Origin: Rhodothermales bacterium
GTDB lineage: Bacteria; Bacteroidota; Rhodothermia; Rhodothermales; JANQRZ01
DNA length: 64,000 bases
Assembly (NCBI GenBank): GCA_039944855.1
Contig: JBDUXZ010000005.1
Location: 248,001-312,000 of the forward strand
Direction of reading: 5' to 3'
How positions within the stretch are numbered: position 1 is the stretch's first letter; each line of letters begins with the position of its first letter. Positions 51,282 through 59,273 of the stretch are shown in pieces. Under the pieces are notes generated by a model. That model saw nothing but the letters and a program-made list of their open reading frames with translations, ran no database searches and was not told the origin of the DNA. The position numbers and the translations under genes were made by a program.

Positions 51282-53492
51282 TTAGATGAATATCTTGAGC
51301 TCGACCGTCAACTCACGGCCTCGGTAGGTGTCAATCGCGAAGCTCTGGTCCTCGAAGTGCATCCACCGGTGGCGGACGTAGAGCCCCACGTTGGGCGCGA
51401 TCGTCCAGTCGAAGCCGAGCCCGATGCCCGTGGCGTTCTGGTCGCGCGGCTCCCCGCTCTCGTCGTCGAGAGCCGTGAAGCGCCCGCCCTGGGCGTTTTC
51501 GAGGCCGAGGTAACCGGCCACGATGAAGTTGTTCACGAGTTCGTAGTAGATGTCGAACTCGTGGTACTGGACGAAGACGTACGTGTCGTCGTCACGCGGC
51601 ACGCCGGTGAAGCTGCGGTTCGCCGAGCCGAAGCTGCCGAGGTAGAAGAAGTAGAGCGGGCGGTCGAGCACCTCCGCTCGCAGCTTGGCCTGGAGATCGA
51701 CCGCGTGGTAGTACTTGCGACCCGGAGCGACGCCCGTGACCTGGTCCACGTCGGTCGTCTGGACGCGCTCGAAGACGCCACGGAAGAAGGAGAACTGCCG
51801 GGCGAAGGGCCCGAAGGAGGTCGCGCACACGGCCTCGGCGGGGAACGGGTTGTAGACGCGCGACACGGCCAGCCCGTTGATGCGGTGGACGTATGACAGC
51901 TCCGTCGTCGTCGGGGCGAGTTCGTGGGCGACGCCCCACCCGACGCCGAGCTTGGCCGGACCTGCCTCCCACGCCGTGTTGAAGTTGACGCCGCGCCGGT
52001 TGTGCGCGAGTTGGTTCACCTGCGTAATCGCCCCGCCCGTCGAGCCGGAGCCGGCCGTCACGGCGCAGCGCGGGTCTACGCGGAGGTCGGGGTTATTGCC
52101 GGTAGCAATCTCGCCGTTCTCGTTGAAGAAGTGCCGGCCGACCTGGTAGAGCTGCACGTCGAGCGGGAAGTACGTCATCGCGGCCGGCACGCGGGCGCGC
52201 ACCATCAGCGCCTCGCCCCACGGCGGCGACAGGTCCGGGCTCTCGAACTTGCTCGCGCCGAGTTCGCCGCTCACGTTCACGCCTTTCACGTAGGTGTCGA
52301 ACGAGACGGTGTGGACCTGGTACTCGCGCCGGTCGGTGCTCAGGCTGTCGAGCGCGCGGTAGCTGTAGATCCCGTTGTAGCCGACGAGGTTATCGCCGAA
52401 GGCCTTCTGCAACCGGCCGCCGGAGATGAAGCTGGGGAGCGCGCGCGCCTCGCCGTTGAAGCCGAGATAAGTCGGCACGTCGCCCGCCGGGTCCCCGTCC
52501 ACGCCGGATTCGCTCGGGTCGGTGATCGCGCCCGGCAGGCCGCCGTTGGGCTGCGTCTTGCCCCAGAACGCGTCGAATCCAATCTCGCCGGGTAGCCGCC
52601 GTCCGTCGAGGATCAGCCCCTGGAAGGCCTGGTAGTTCCAGCGCTGGTCGCCGGGGTTCGCCTGTCCCGTCTCGTAGTAGCTGTTGTACTTCGCCAGGCC
52701 GTTCACGCCTTCCCACGGCGTCCGGTCGAAGATCGTAAAACGGTCCAGCACCTGGTAGACGCCGATCGTGAACGGGCTGAGGTTGTACCAGTGGATCCCG
52801 CCGGCTCGGACGCCGAAGGTGCCAACCTCCGTGCGGAAGTTGCCGTAGAAGTTGACGCCGAGGTTGAGCGAGACCACGTTGTTGACGGTCCCTTCTTCCC
52901 CATCGTACGGCGTGAACACGAACAGCTCGGTGCCGAAGCTCGACCGGCCGCTGGGCCGCCCGAGGATGTTGATGGAGAGCATCGGCTCGCGGTAGCCGTC
53001 GCCAACACCGTACGTCCGCTCGAAGGGGGCGAGGTTCGGGTAGGGGTCGGTGATGTCGCGGTAGTAGAGGAACAGCCGGTAATAGCCGAAGACCGTCAGC
53101 GGCAGCGGCCGTTCGCGCAACGCCGCCGTCGTGTCCTCGGCCGGATAGTCGCGATAGGTCGAGTCCGGGTCGATCGCCCGTGAGGCGAGGAGCCCCGGCG
53201 TTCGCTCGACGAGCGCCCTCGTAGTCTCCGAAGCGAGCTCAACGTTCGAGGTTGACCCCGTCGCCGCCCGTCCGGTAAGCCCGATCTGTGCAGCGAAGGT
53301 CCCCTCCCACTCCGCGTCAGCCCCAGCGATGTCCTGCGCAGCGGCCGGGCGAGACGCCCCGGCGGCCAGGCCAAGGACCACGGCCATCACTACGATCACC
53401 CCAGCCCCTCGGCTGGCGACGGCGCGGAGGCCGCCGCCAGCCGAGGCTGGACGAATACGTTGCCGGTACGGACGGAGAGGCTGCATCGCCAT
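51282..53492 (-). CDS. Outer-membrane beta-barrel protein of the glucan locus, larger
   Basis: A 736-residue exported protein with a long basic N-region and a hydrophobic signal (GVIVVMAVVLGLAAGASRPAAA, with cleavage near AAAQD). The mature chain is tyrosine/asparagine/glycine-rich beta structure typical of outer-membrane barrels, ending ELTVELKIFI. It contains two isolated Cys that could pair (PRCAVTAG and EAVCATSFG). No TonB-dependent receptor plug motif is seen. It follows the T9SS-sorted protein by 18 bases. An alternative ATG lies two codons in. A role as a porin for the locus is inferred from context only. Confidence 0.75.
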   Translation of the reverse strand: MAMQPLRPYRQRIRPASAGGGLRAVASRGAGVIVVMAVVLGLAAGASRPAAAQDIAGADAEWEGTFAAQIGLTGRAATGSTSNVELASETTRALVERTPGLLASRAIDPDSTYRDYPAEDTTAALRERPLPLTVFGYYRLFLYYRDITDPYPNLAPFERTYGVGDGYREPMLSINILGRPSGRSSFGTELFVFTPYDGEEGTVNNVVSLNLGVNFYGNFRTEVGTFGVRAGGIHWYNLSPFTIGVYQVLDRFTIFDRTPWEGVNGLAKYNSYYETGQANPGDQRWNYQAFQGLILDGRRLPGEIGFDAFWGKTQPNGGLPGAITDPSESGVDGDPAGDVPTYLGFNGEARALPSFISGGRLQKAFGDNLVGYNGIYSYRALDSLSTDRREYQVHTVSFDTYVKGVNVSGELGASKFESPDLSPPWGEALMVRARVPAAMTYFPLDVQLYQVGRHFFNENGEIATGNNPDLRVDPRCAVTAGSGSTGGAITQVNQLAHNRRGVNFNTAWEAGPAKLGVGWGVAHELAPTTTELSYVHRINGLAVSRVYNPFPAEAVCATSFGPFARQFSFFRGVFERVQTTDVDQVTGVAPGRKYYHAVDLQAKLRAEVLDRPLYFFYLGSFGSANRSFTGVPRDDDTYVFVQYHEFDIYYELVNNFIVAGYLGLENAQGGRFTALDDESGEPRDQNATGIGLGFDWTIAPNVGLYVRHRWMHFEDQSFAIDTYRGRELTVELKIFI

Positions 53493-53510
53493 GAGAGGGA
53501 CCCGGGCTCG

Positions 53511-54449
53511 TTATTTCAGCAGGACGAGGCTGCGCGTCTGCACAGCGGTTTCGCCCGTGACGCGGTAGAGGTACATCCCGCTCGGCAAGTCCTGCCCGTC
53601 GATCTCGAAGGTGTGCGGGGTCTGGGCCGCCAGCGTCCCCTCGTGCAGCACGCCAACCCGGCGCCCGAGCACGTCGAACACCTCGACGCGCACCGACTGC
53701 GCGCGCTCCACAGTCACGTCGAACCGCGACAGCGAGGTGAACGGGTTGGGGTACGCCCCGCCCAAAACGATGGCGTCCGGCAGGCCCGAGGCGTCCGACT
53801 CGTTCGCGACCGTCATCCCGGTACTGAACCCGATCTCGTCGAAGGCGAGGGCGAACTCGGGCCCGGCCGGGATCCCCCCGAAGGCGAACACCACGTTGAT
53901 CACGCGCGAGAAGTCGAAGCCGTCGTCGGACCCGGCGTTCACCGAGTTGTCGTCGGCGAACGACGCCAGCGGGATCTGCACGAGCTCGTACTCGCTCCCG
54001 AGCGAGAGCCGGTAGTTCGCCTGGTACTCGTCCTCCGTCGCCCCCTCGTACACCCCGTCGCCGTCGGCGTCCTCCTGGAGGTTGATCTCGAGCGTCAGCG
54101 GGAGGTTCGACGCCTGCACCGTCGTCGGGCGGACGTAGAGCGTGAGGTACTCCGAGGCGCTCGCGTCGACGCCGGCGGCGAGGACGACGGCGGCCCCGGC
54201 GAAGCCCCCGCCACCGCCGGGGTTGATCCCGAGCGCGAGCCCGGTGTTCTCGGCGCCGCCGAGCCCGTCGATGGGCCCGACGCCGGCGCCGATCTCGGGG
54301 GCGCCGCCGGAGAACGCCGAGACGTTGGCCACGTCCCCGTCGTCGAACGTATCGAAGACCACTTGGGCCGAGGCCGTGTGCGGGACGACAGCAGCGGCGG
54401 TCAGCAGCACGAGCGCGGTGAAGGAGAGGTGCCGTAGCGAGTGTTTCAT
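53511..54449 (-). CDS. T9SS-sorted CBM-like secreted protein, first gene of the glucan operon
   Basis: A 312-residue protein with a signal peptide (MKHSLRHLSFTALVLLTAAA..., cleavage after ASA). A beta-sandwich domain (about residues 29-215) opens with VVFDTFDDGDVANVSAFSGG and resembles the CBM-like modules of the 47132 lipoprotein. The C-terminal 85 residues are a T9SS sorting domain: LGGAYPNPFTSLSRFDVTVE, VFDVLGRRVG, LPSGMYLYRVTG and SLVLLK. It would be exported and fixed on the cell surface. It is the promoter-proximal gene of the minus-strand operon, 45-80 bases from the operator and promoter. Confidence 0.85.
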   Translation of the reverse strand: MKHSLRHLSFTALVLLTAAAVVPHTASAQVVFDTFDDGDVANVSAFSGGAPEIGAGVGPIDGLGGAENTGLALGINPGGGGGFAGAAVVLAAGVDASASEYLTLYVRPTTVQASNLPLTLEINLQEDADGDGVYEGATEDEYQANYRLSLGSEYELVQIPLASFADDNSVNAGSDDGFDFSRVINVVFAFGGIPAGPEFALAFDEIGFSTGMTVANESDASGLPDAIVLGGAYPNPFTSLSRFDVTVERAQSVRVEVFDVLGRRVGVLHEGTLAAQTPHTFEIDGQDLPSGMYLYRVTGETAVQTRSLVLLK

Positions 54450-54500
54450 GACAGGAGAGAGGGCTTGGTGTGGTGTGACGAAACTGTTAAGGCGTTGGAC

Positions 54501-54528
54501 AAGATAGCAGGCATGAAAACCTTTTCAA
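54501..54528 (-). promoter_or_regulatory. Promoter of the minus-strand glucan operon
   Basis: On the minus strand TTGAAA (54523-54528) and TATCTT (54501-54506) are separated by 16 bases, a good sigma70-like match that also fits a Bacteroidota TAnnTTTG-type -7 box (TATCTTGT). The spacer contains the operator palindrome, so a bound repressor would block polymerase. Confidence 0.5.
54514..54527 (-). promoter_or_regulatory. LacI-type operator, TGAAAAGGTTTTCA
   Basis: A perfect 6-base inverted repeat around GG (minus-strand reading), identical to the core at 38005-38020 in front of the convergent operon. AAGCGCTT (54528-54535), another LacI-like palindrome, abuts it. It is 65 bases upstream of the 53511-54449 gene. 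Confidence 0.7.
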
Positions 54529-54715
54529 AGCGCTTCCATGAAGTTTGAGCGGGACGAAGCGAAAGTCACCCTCAGCCACACGACAAGATGCCCACCCCGG
54601 CGGCAGGGGTCGTACTTCCACCCGGCTATCTCCCACAATAATACGCCCAGCCTCGTTACGTGAAGCAGGGCTCCCGCAACACGCGCCACTCGTTCAGCCT
54701 GATGCCCGGCTCCGG

Positions 54716-55738
54716 CTAGCCGTCTCCCCCCTCGGCCGGCGACGCCGTCGACTTGCGGACGACGAGTTCGACGGGCGTGACGTGTCGGAGCGGCGGCTCC
54801 GCCCGCTCCTCGTTCTCCAGACACTCGGCGAGGCGGCGGATCGCGCGGTACCCGATCTCGCGCATGGGGACGTGGACGGACGTCAGCGGCGGCAGGGTGT
54901 ACTGCGTGCTCCCGATGCCGTCGAACCCCGCCACGGCCATCTCCTCAGGCATGGCGATGCCGGCCTCGTGGAGCGCGCGCATGACCCCGATCGCGCAGTA
55001 GTCGTTCGCTGCCACGATCGCCGTCGGGCGTGGGGTGGCGCAGAGGAGGACCCGCGCCGCGCCGTAGCCTCCTTCGCGGGTGTACTCGCCCTGATACTCC
55101 AACCGGCTGGTGTCGGCAAACCCGGCCTCGGCCATCGCCGCCCGATACCCCCGCGTCCGCTCCTCCGCATCGCGCGCGTGGACGGGCCCTTTGATGAGTG
55201 CGATGCGGCGGTGCCCGAGCCCGAGGAGGTGCTGCGTGAGGGCGTAGCCCCCGCCGTAGTTGTCGAAGTTGATGACGTCGAAGGCGGGATCGTCGACGTA
55301 GGTATTGACGAAGACGACGGGGCCCTTGGTCTCGGAGATGGATGCGGCATCCCGGGGCTGGAGTTCGGGCGCCATGATGACCATGCCGTCCACGCGCTTG
55401 TCCATCGCCTGCATCGCGGCGTCGAACTCGTCGGTATGGCGGTGCGAGGTCGAGATCATCAGGAAGAACCCCGTCTCCTGCGCGGCCTCGTCGAGCCCCG
55501 TCAGGAACTCCGAGAAGAACTCGGCCCCGACGAAGGGCAGCAGCACGCCGAGCCCGCCGGTCTTCTTGCTGAGGAGGCTGCGGGCCACGAGGTTCGGCGT
55601 GTACCCGAGCGCCCGCGACGCGTCGAGGACCAGCCGCCGCTTGTCTTCGTGAACGGGGCACGTGCCGTTCAGCACCCGCGAGACGGTAGCGGTCGAGACA
55701 CCCGCCCGGCGCGCAACGTCACGGATAGTGGCACTCAT
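54716..55738 (-). CDS. LacI-family transcriptional regulator of the glucan locus
   Basis: A 340-residue regulator. The N-terminal LacI HTH is textbook: ATIRDVARRAGVSTATVSRV followed by the hinge helix with NLVARSLLSKK. The periplasmic-binding-like ligand domain follows, with GLGVLLPFVGAEFFSEF, GMVIMAPEL and IVAANDYCAIGVMRAL. It lies upstream of the minus-strand operon in the same direction, about 190 bases from the operator. LacI proteins bind a sugar, usually a breakdown product, and leave the operator. It is the best candidate to read both TGAAAAGGTTTTCA sites. Confidence 0.93.
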   Translation of the reverse strand: MSATIRDVARRAGVSTATVSRVLNGTCPVHEDKRRLVLDASRALGYTPNLVARSLLSKKTGGLGVLLPFVGAEFFSEFLTGLDEAAQETGFFLMISTSHRHTDEFDAAMQAMDKRVDGMVIMAPELQPRDAASISETKGPVVFVNTYVDDPAFDVINFDNYGGGYALTQHLLGLGHRRIALIKGPVHARDAEERTRGYRAAMAEAGFADTSRLEYQGEYTREGGYGAARVLLCATPRPTAIVAANDYCAIGVMRALHEAGIAMPEEMAVAGFDGIGSTQYTLPPLTSVHVPMREIGYRAIRRLAECLENEERAEPPLRHVTPVELVVRKSTASPAEGGDG

Positions 55739-55845
55739 GGTTGGCAGTTTCTTGGTCCTGGATCCTGGATCAATACGCGGCCTAAACTACGCTAACCGCT
55801 CGCCTCCTGAAACGTCCCGCCTTCAGAGGCACCGCGAGTGGGGCC

Positions 55846-56769
55846 TCATTCCCGCTCGCCGAGCCCTTTGAGGATGTGCCACACGGTGAGCGCTGCCAGC
55901 TTCGCCGTCCGCCCGTCCGCGTCGAACGACGGGTTCAGTTCGACCACGTCGAAGGACGTGACGCGCGGCGAGCGGCCCATCACGTAGGCGGCGTAGAGCC
56001 ACAGCGAGGCCGGCAACCCGCCCGCGTTGGGAGCGCTCACGCCGGGCGCGTGGGCCGCATCCACGGCGTCGAGGTCGAACGTGGCGAGCGTGGGCTTGAC
56101 GAGGCCGATGCCGATGGAGCGGACGCGGACCTCGTTGAGGTTGCGCTGCCAGATCACCTCCCCGCCCCACTCGTCGATGAAGTCGAGGTGGGCGCGGGCG
56201 ACGGCGTGCGGTTGCAGCCCGGCGACGGCGTAGCGGAGGCAGCGGCCGGAAGCGTGCTCGACGGCCTGCCGAAACGGCGAGCCCGAATGCGCCTGCCCGT
56301 CCTTCAGCGGACGCACGTCGGCGTGTGCGTCCCAGTTCAGAATCTCCACATCCTGTTCGGCGCCGACGTAGCCGAGGAAGTGGCCGAAGCTCGTCTCGTG
56401 CCCCCCGCCGAGCAAGATCGGCACGACGCCACCGGCGAGGAGCGGCGCGAGCACGTCGCCGAGCGCCCGTTGATCGGCTTCGACATCACCGGTGATGGGC
56501 ACGTCGCCGAGGTCGGCGGTGTCGTCGAGGAGGTCAGCGAAGAGCCCGTGTTCGGCGTCGGGCGTGAGCCGGTAGAGCGCCTGCCGGATCGCGGTAGGAC
56601 CGACCGCCGCGCCGGGCCGACCCCCATTGCGCCGCACGCCCTCGTCCGATGGGAAGCCGACGAGCGCGACCCGGGCGCCCTCGGCCGAGCGTCGCTGCGC
56701 GAGCCAACGGCCGAGGCGGGGATCATCCTCGGCGGTGTCGGGAGCGGGAACGTCAGGGGGCGTAAGCAT
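55846..56769 (-). CDS. hutG: Formimidoylglutamase (HutG), ureohydrolase family
   Basis: A 307-residue Mn-dependent ureohydrolase. Metal-binding motifs are GGGHETSFGH, NWDAHADVRP and FDLDAVDAAHAPG; VVELNPSFD closes the site. In the histidine pathway it splits N-formimidoyl-glutamate to glutamate and formamide. The assignment over arginase or agmatinase rests on the neighbouring hutI, hutH and hutU and on the HutG-like N-terminus (DPRLGRWL). ATG 56769 is preferred to an upstream TTG. A plus-strand Bor-like gene separates it from hutI. Confidence 0.85.
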   Translation of the reverse strand: MLTPPDVPAPDTAEDDPRLGRWLAQRRSAEGARVALVGFPSDEGVRRNGGRPGAAVGPTAIRQALYRLTPDAEHGLFADLLDDTADLGDVPITGDVEADQRALGDVLAPLLAGGVVPILLGGGHETSFGHFLGYVGAEQDVEILNWDAHADVRPLKDGQAHSGSPFRQAVEHASGRCLRYAVAGLQPHAVARAHLDFIDEWGGEVIWQRNLNEVRVRSIGIGLVKPTLATFDLDAVDAAHAPGVSAPNAGGLPASLWLYAAYVMGRSPRVTSFDVVELNPSFDADGRTAKLAALTVWHILKGLGERE

Positions 56770-56916
56770 GCGGGGCAAGATAGGGCGTCATGCGGGATTG
56801 GAAATTTCCTCGTCTAACCGCTCGACGCTTGAGATTGGTCACGCGGGCTTTTAGCTTCCCGCCTCCTCCGGGGACCCCTGCCCCGCACTCCTATAGTTTC
56901 CCTGACCCAACTCTCG

Positions 56917-57348
56917 ATGTCCATTACCCGCTCCGCCGTCCTCCTCGCCGTCGTGCTCGTCGCGTCCGGCTGCTACCACGCCCGCATTGAAACGGGCCTC
57001 ACGCCCTCTGCCCAAGTGGTCGAGAAATCCTTCGCCTCGGGCTGGATCTACGGCCTCGTCCCGCCCAGCACTGTCGAAGCAGGCGAGCAGTGCCCCAACG
57101 GCGTCGCGGTCGTCGAGACGCAGCTGAGCTTCGTGAACCAGCTTGTCACCGCGATCACGTTCGGGATCTACACGCCGATGCACATCAAAGTGACGTGTGC
57201 CACGGGTGGTACGTCCTCGCTCGCCGCCCCGGCCGAGTCTGTCGCCGTCGCCCACGGGGCGAGCGCCGAGGAGATTTCGGCGGCGTTCATGCACGCCGCC
57301 GACCTCGCGGTCGCGACCGAGCAAGCAGTGACCGTGCAGTTCGAGTAG
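56917..57348 (+). CDS. Bor-like lipoprotein
   Basis: A 143-residue lipoprotein (lipobox VASGC, Cys19, followed by YHARIETG). The mature part matches the lambda Bor family: SFASGWIYGLVPP then QCPNGVAVVETQLSFVNQLV and the hydrophobic TAITFGIYTPMHIKVTC with a terminal Cys. Bor-type proteins sit in the outer membrane. Their role outside phage lambda (serum survival) is unknown. A strong Rho-independent terminator follows. It is an isolated plus-strand gene inside the hut region. Confidence 0.82.
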   Translation: MSITRSAVLLAVVLVASGCYHARIETGLTPSAQVVEKSFASGWIYGLVPPSTVEAGEQCPNGVAVVETQLSFVNQLVTAITFGIYTPMHIKVTCATGGTSSLAAPAESVAVAHGASAEEISAAFMHAADLAVATEQAVTVQFE

Positions 57349-57370
57349 CGCCACCACCCCGTTGGCGACG

Positions 57371-57407
57371 AGGCCGGGCGACGACGTTTCGCTCGGCCTT
57401 ATTTCTT
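57371..57407 (+). terminator. Rho-independent terminator of the Bor-like gene
   Basis: AGGCCGGGCG (57371-57380) pairs with CGCTCGGCCT (57390-57399), a 10-base stem with one G-U pair, followed by TATTTCTT. It overlaps the stop of the convergent hutI gene and might end both transcripts. Confidence 0.75.
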
Positions 57408-58663
57408 CAGGCACCCCAGACCGTTTCGCCGCCGATGACGGTGCGGACGCAGGCGTTCGGGCGGAAGTGGTAGAGCCAGTGGTTTACGTCGGGCGCGTCG
57501 ATGACGGCGAAGTCAGCGCGCTTGCCTGGTTCGAGCGAGCCGACCTCGTCCTCCATCCCCACTGCGCGGGCGGCGATCACCGTCGCCCCCTTCAGCGCCT
57601 CGGCCGGCGTCATCCGCTGGAGCGTACAGGCGAGCATCAGGGCGAGCGGGAGGTGGAAGCTCGGCGCGCTGCCGGGGTTGAAGTCCGTCGCCACGGCGAC
57701 GGCGACGCCCGCGTCGATCAGCTTCCGCGCGGGAAGCGGATGAACATTCAAATAGAGCGTAGCGAGCGGGAGCGACACGGCGACGACGCCCGACTCCGCC
57801 ATCGCCGTTATCCCCGCGTCGGAGATGTATTCGAGGTGATCAGCCGAGATGGCGCCGACTTCGGCCGCGAGGGCGGCTCCTCCCCCATCGCTGAGTTGAT
57901 CGGCGTGGAGCTTGGCGCGGAGCCCGTGACGGGCGGCGGCGGCAAAGATCGTCCGCGCTTCTTCTACCGAGTACGCCGTGTCCTCGACGAACACGTCGCA
58001 GAAGCGAGCGAGGCCGTCGGCGGCCTGCGGGATGACCGTCTCGGTGAGCAAGCGGACGTAGCCGGCGCGGTCCTCTTTGAACTCCGGCGGGACGATGTGC
58101 GCGCCGAGGAGCGTCGGGACGACGCGGGTCGGCTGCGACGCGGCGAGGCGGCGGTAGACGCGGAGCGTCTTCAGCTCATCGGCCTCGCTCAGCCCGTAGC
58201 CGCTCTTCGCCTCGACCGTCGTCACGCCGAGCGTGCGCATCTCGGCGAGGAAGCCGGAGGCCCGTGCTGTTAGCTCGTCCTCGGTGGCGGCCCGCGTGTG
58301 GCGCATCGTGCTCGCGATGCCGCCACCGGCCCGGGCGATGTCGAGGTAGCTCGCGCCCGCGATCCGCTGCGCGAACTCGTCCCCGCGCCAGCCGCCGAAG
58401 GCGAGGTGGGTGTGGCAGTCGACGAGGCCAGGGACGACGAGGCGCCCGCCCGCGCTCTGCCGGTCTTCATCCGCGAACTCCGCCGGAAGCTCCGCCGCCG
58501 GGCCGACCCACCGGATCGTATCGCCGGTCCACGCGAGCGCGGCGTCGGGAACCGTATGGATTTCAGCCTGCCCACCGTCGGCGCGGCAGGTGGCAAGCGT
58601 GGTGATATCGGTGAGAACGGGCACGTGCGAGAGCGGCTGGACAATGTCCCCGCAATATCGCAT
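57407..58663 (-). CDS. hutI: Imidazolonepropionase
   Basis: A 418-residue amidohydrolase of the histidine pathway. It hydrolyses 4-imidazolone-5-propionate to N-formimidoyl-glutamate. The metal motif DCHTHLAFGG (His84, His86) follows VVPGL. The family-specific EAKSGYGL, KLHADQLSDGG, SADHLEYISD and ATDFNPGSAPS are all present. The start at ATG 58663 gives a slightly long N-terminus (typical HutI begins near VLTDITTLATC), and an in-frame start further in is possible. Confidence 0.93.
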   Translation of the reverse strand: MRYCGDIVQPLSHVPVLTDITTLATCRADGGQAEIHTVPDAALAWTGDTIRWVGPAAELPAEFADEDRQSAGGRLVVPGLVDCHTHLAFGGWRGDEFAQRIAGASYLDIARAGGGIASTMRHTRAATEDELTARASGFLAEMRTLGVTTVEAKSGYGLSEADELKTLRVYRRLAASQPTRVVPTLLGAHIVPPEFKEDRAGYVRLLTETVIPQAADGLARFCDVFVEDTAYSVEEARTIFAAAARHGLRAKLHADQLSDGGGAALAAEVGAISADHLEYISDAGITAMAESGVVAVSLPLATLYLNVHPLPARKLIDAGVAVAVATDFNPGSAPSFHLPLALMLACTLQRMTPAEALKGATVIAARAVGMEDEVGSLEPGKRADFAVIDAPDVNHWLYHFRPNACVRTVIGGETVWGA

Positions 58664-58691
58664 ACTGAGGCTTCACGAACTCACACCGCCC

Positions 58692-59273
58692 GTGTCCGAA
58701 TCCCGCCGCATTCGCCTCGCCCCGATCCTGCTCGAAGCTGGGTTCGTCGTGCTCGGCGTCTTCCTCGCCCTCGTCGCCAACGAATGGCGGGCCGACGCGA
58801 ACGCCCGCGAACGAGCCGCTTCGGCCCGAGCCGGCGTCATCGAGGAAATCCGTAACAACCGCGAGACCGTGCGGCAGATGCGCGACTACCACGCTCACCT
58901 CATCGACACGCTCCGCACGTTCCCTTCCGACGGCCCCGCTCCCTCGCCTCGCGTATTCCACCGGGGGTTCGCGAACGCCGCGACCACGCTGTCCACCGCG
59001 TGGGAGGCCGCGAATGCTACCGACGCCGTGAGCCATATGAACTTCGACGACGTGCTCGCCTTCTCCGCGCTCTACGCCGAGCAGCGCCGGTACGAGCAGG
59101 TCACGCAAGAGATCGGCTCCGTCATCTTCGGCGAACTCTTCGCGCGCGGCACCTTCGGCGTCACCGAGCGCTACCGGAGCCTCGCCGACCTCAACGGCTC
59201 GCTGCTCTACCTCGAACACGCGCTCGTCTCCGCCTACGACAGCGTGCTCGTCCACCTCGACGAGCCCGACTAG
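58692..59273 (+). CDS. Single-span membrane protein, DUF6090-like layout
   Basis: A 193-residue protein starting at GTG 58692 (an in-frame ATG at 58644 would overlap hutI). A single N-terminal helix, LLEAGFVVLGVFLALVANEW, is followed by a charged coiled coil (ARERAASARAGVIEEIRNNR) and a helical domain. This layout (LxVxGxxxALxxxxW then basic/acidic coil) resembles DUF6090-type proteins of Bacteroidota, of unknown role. It sits between hutI and hutH on the opposite strand, and its stop overlaps that of hutH by four bases. Confidence 0.7.
   Translation: MSESRRIRLAPILLEAGFVVLGVFLALVANEWRADANARERAASARAGVIEEIRNNRETVRQMRDYHAHLIDTLRTFPSDGPAPSPRVFHRGFANAATTLSTAWEAANATDAVSHMNFDDVLAFSALYAEQRRYEQVTQEIGSVIFGELFARGTFGVTERYRSLADLNGSLLYLEHALVSAYDSVLVHLDEPD

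Noticed and set aside
49467-53492. The two barrels as SusC-like TonB-dependent receptors
   Set aside because: No TonB box, plug domain or carboxypeptidase-like N-terminal domain is visible and both are shorter than SusC.
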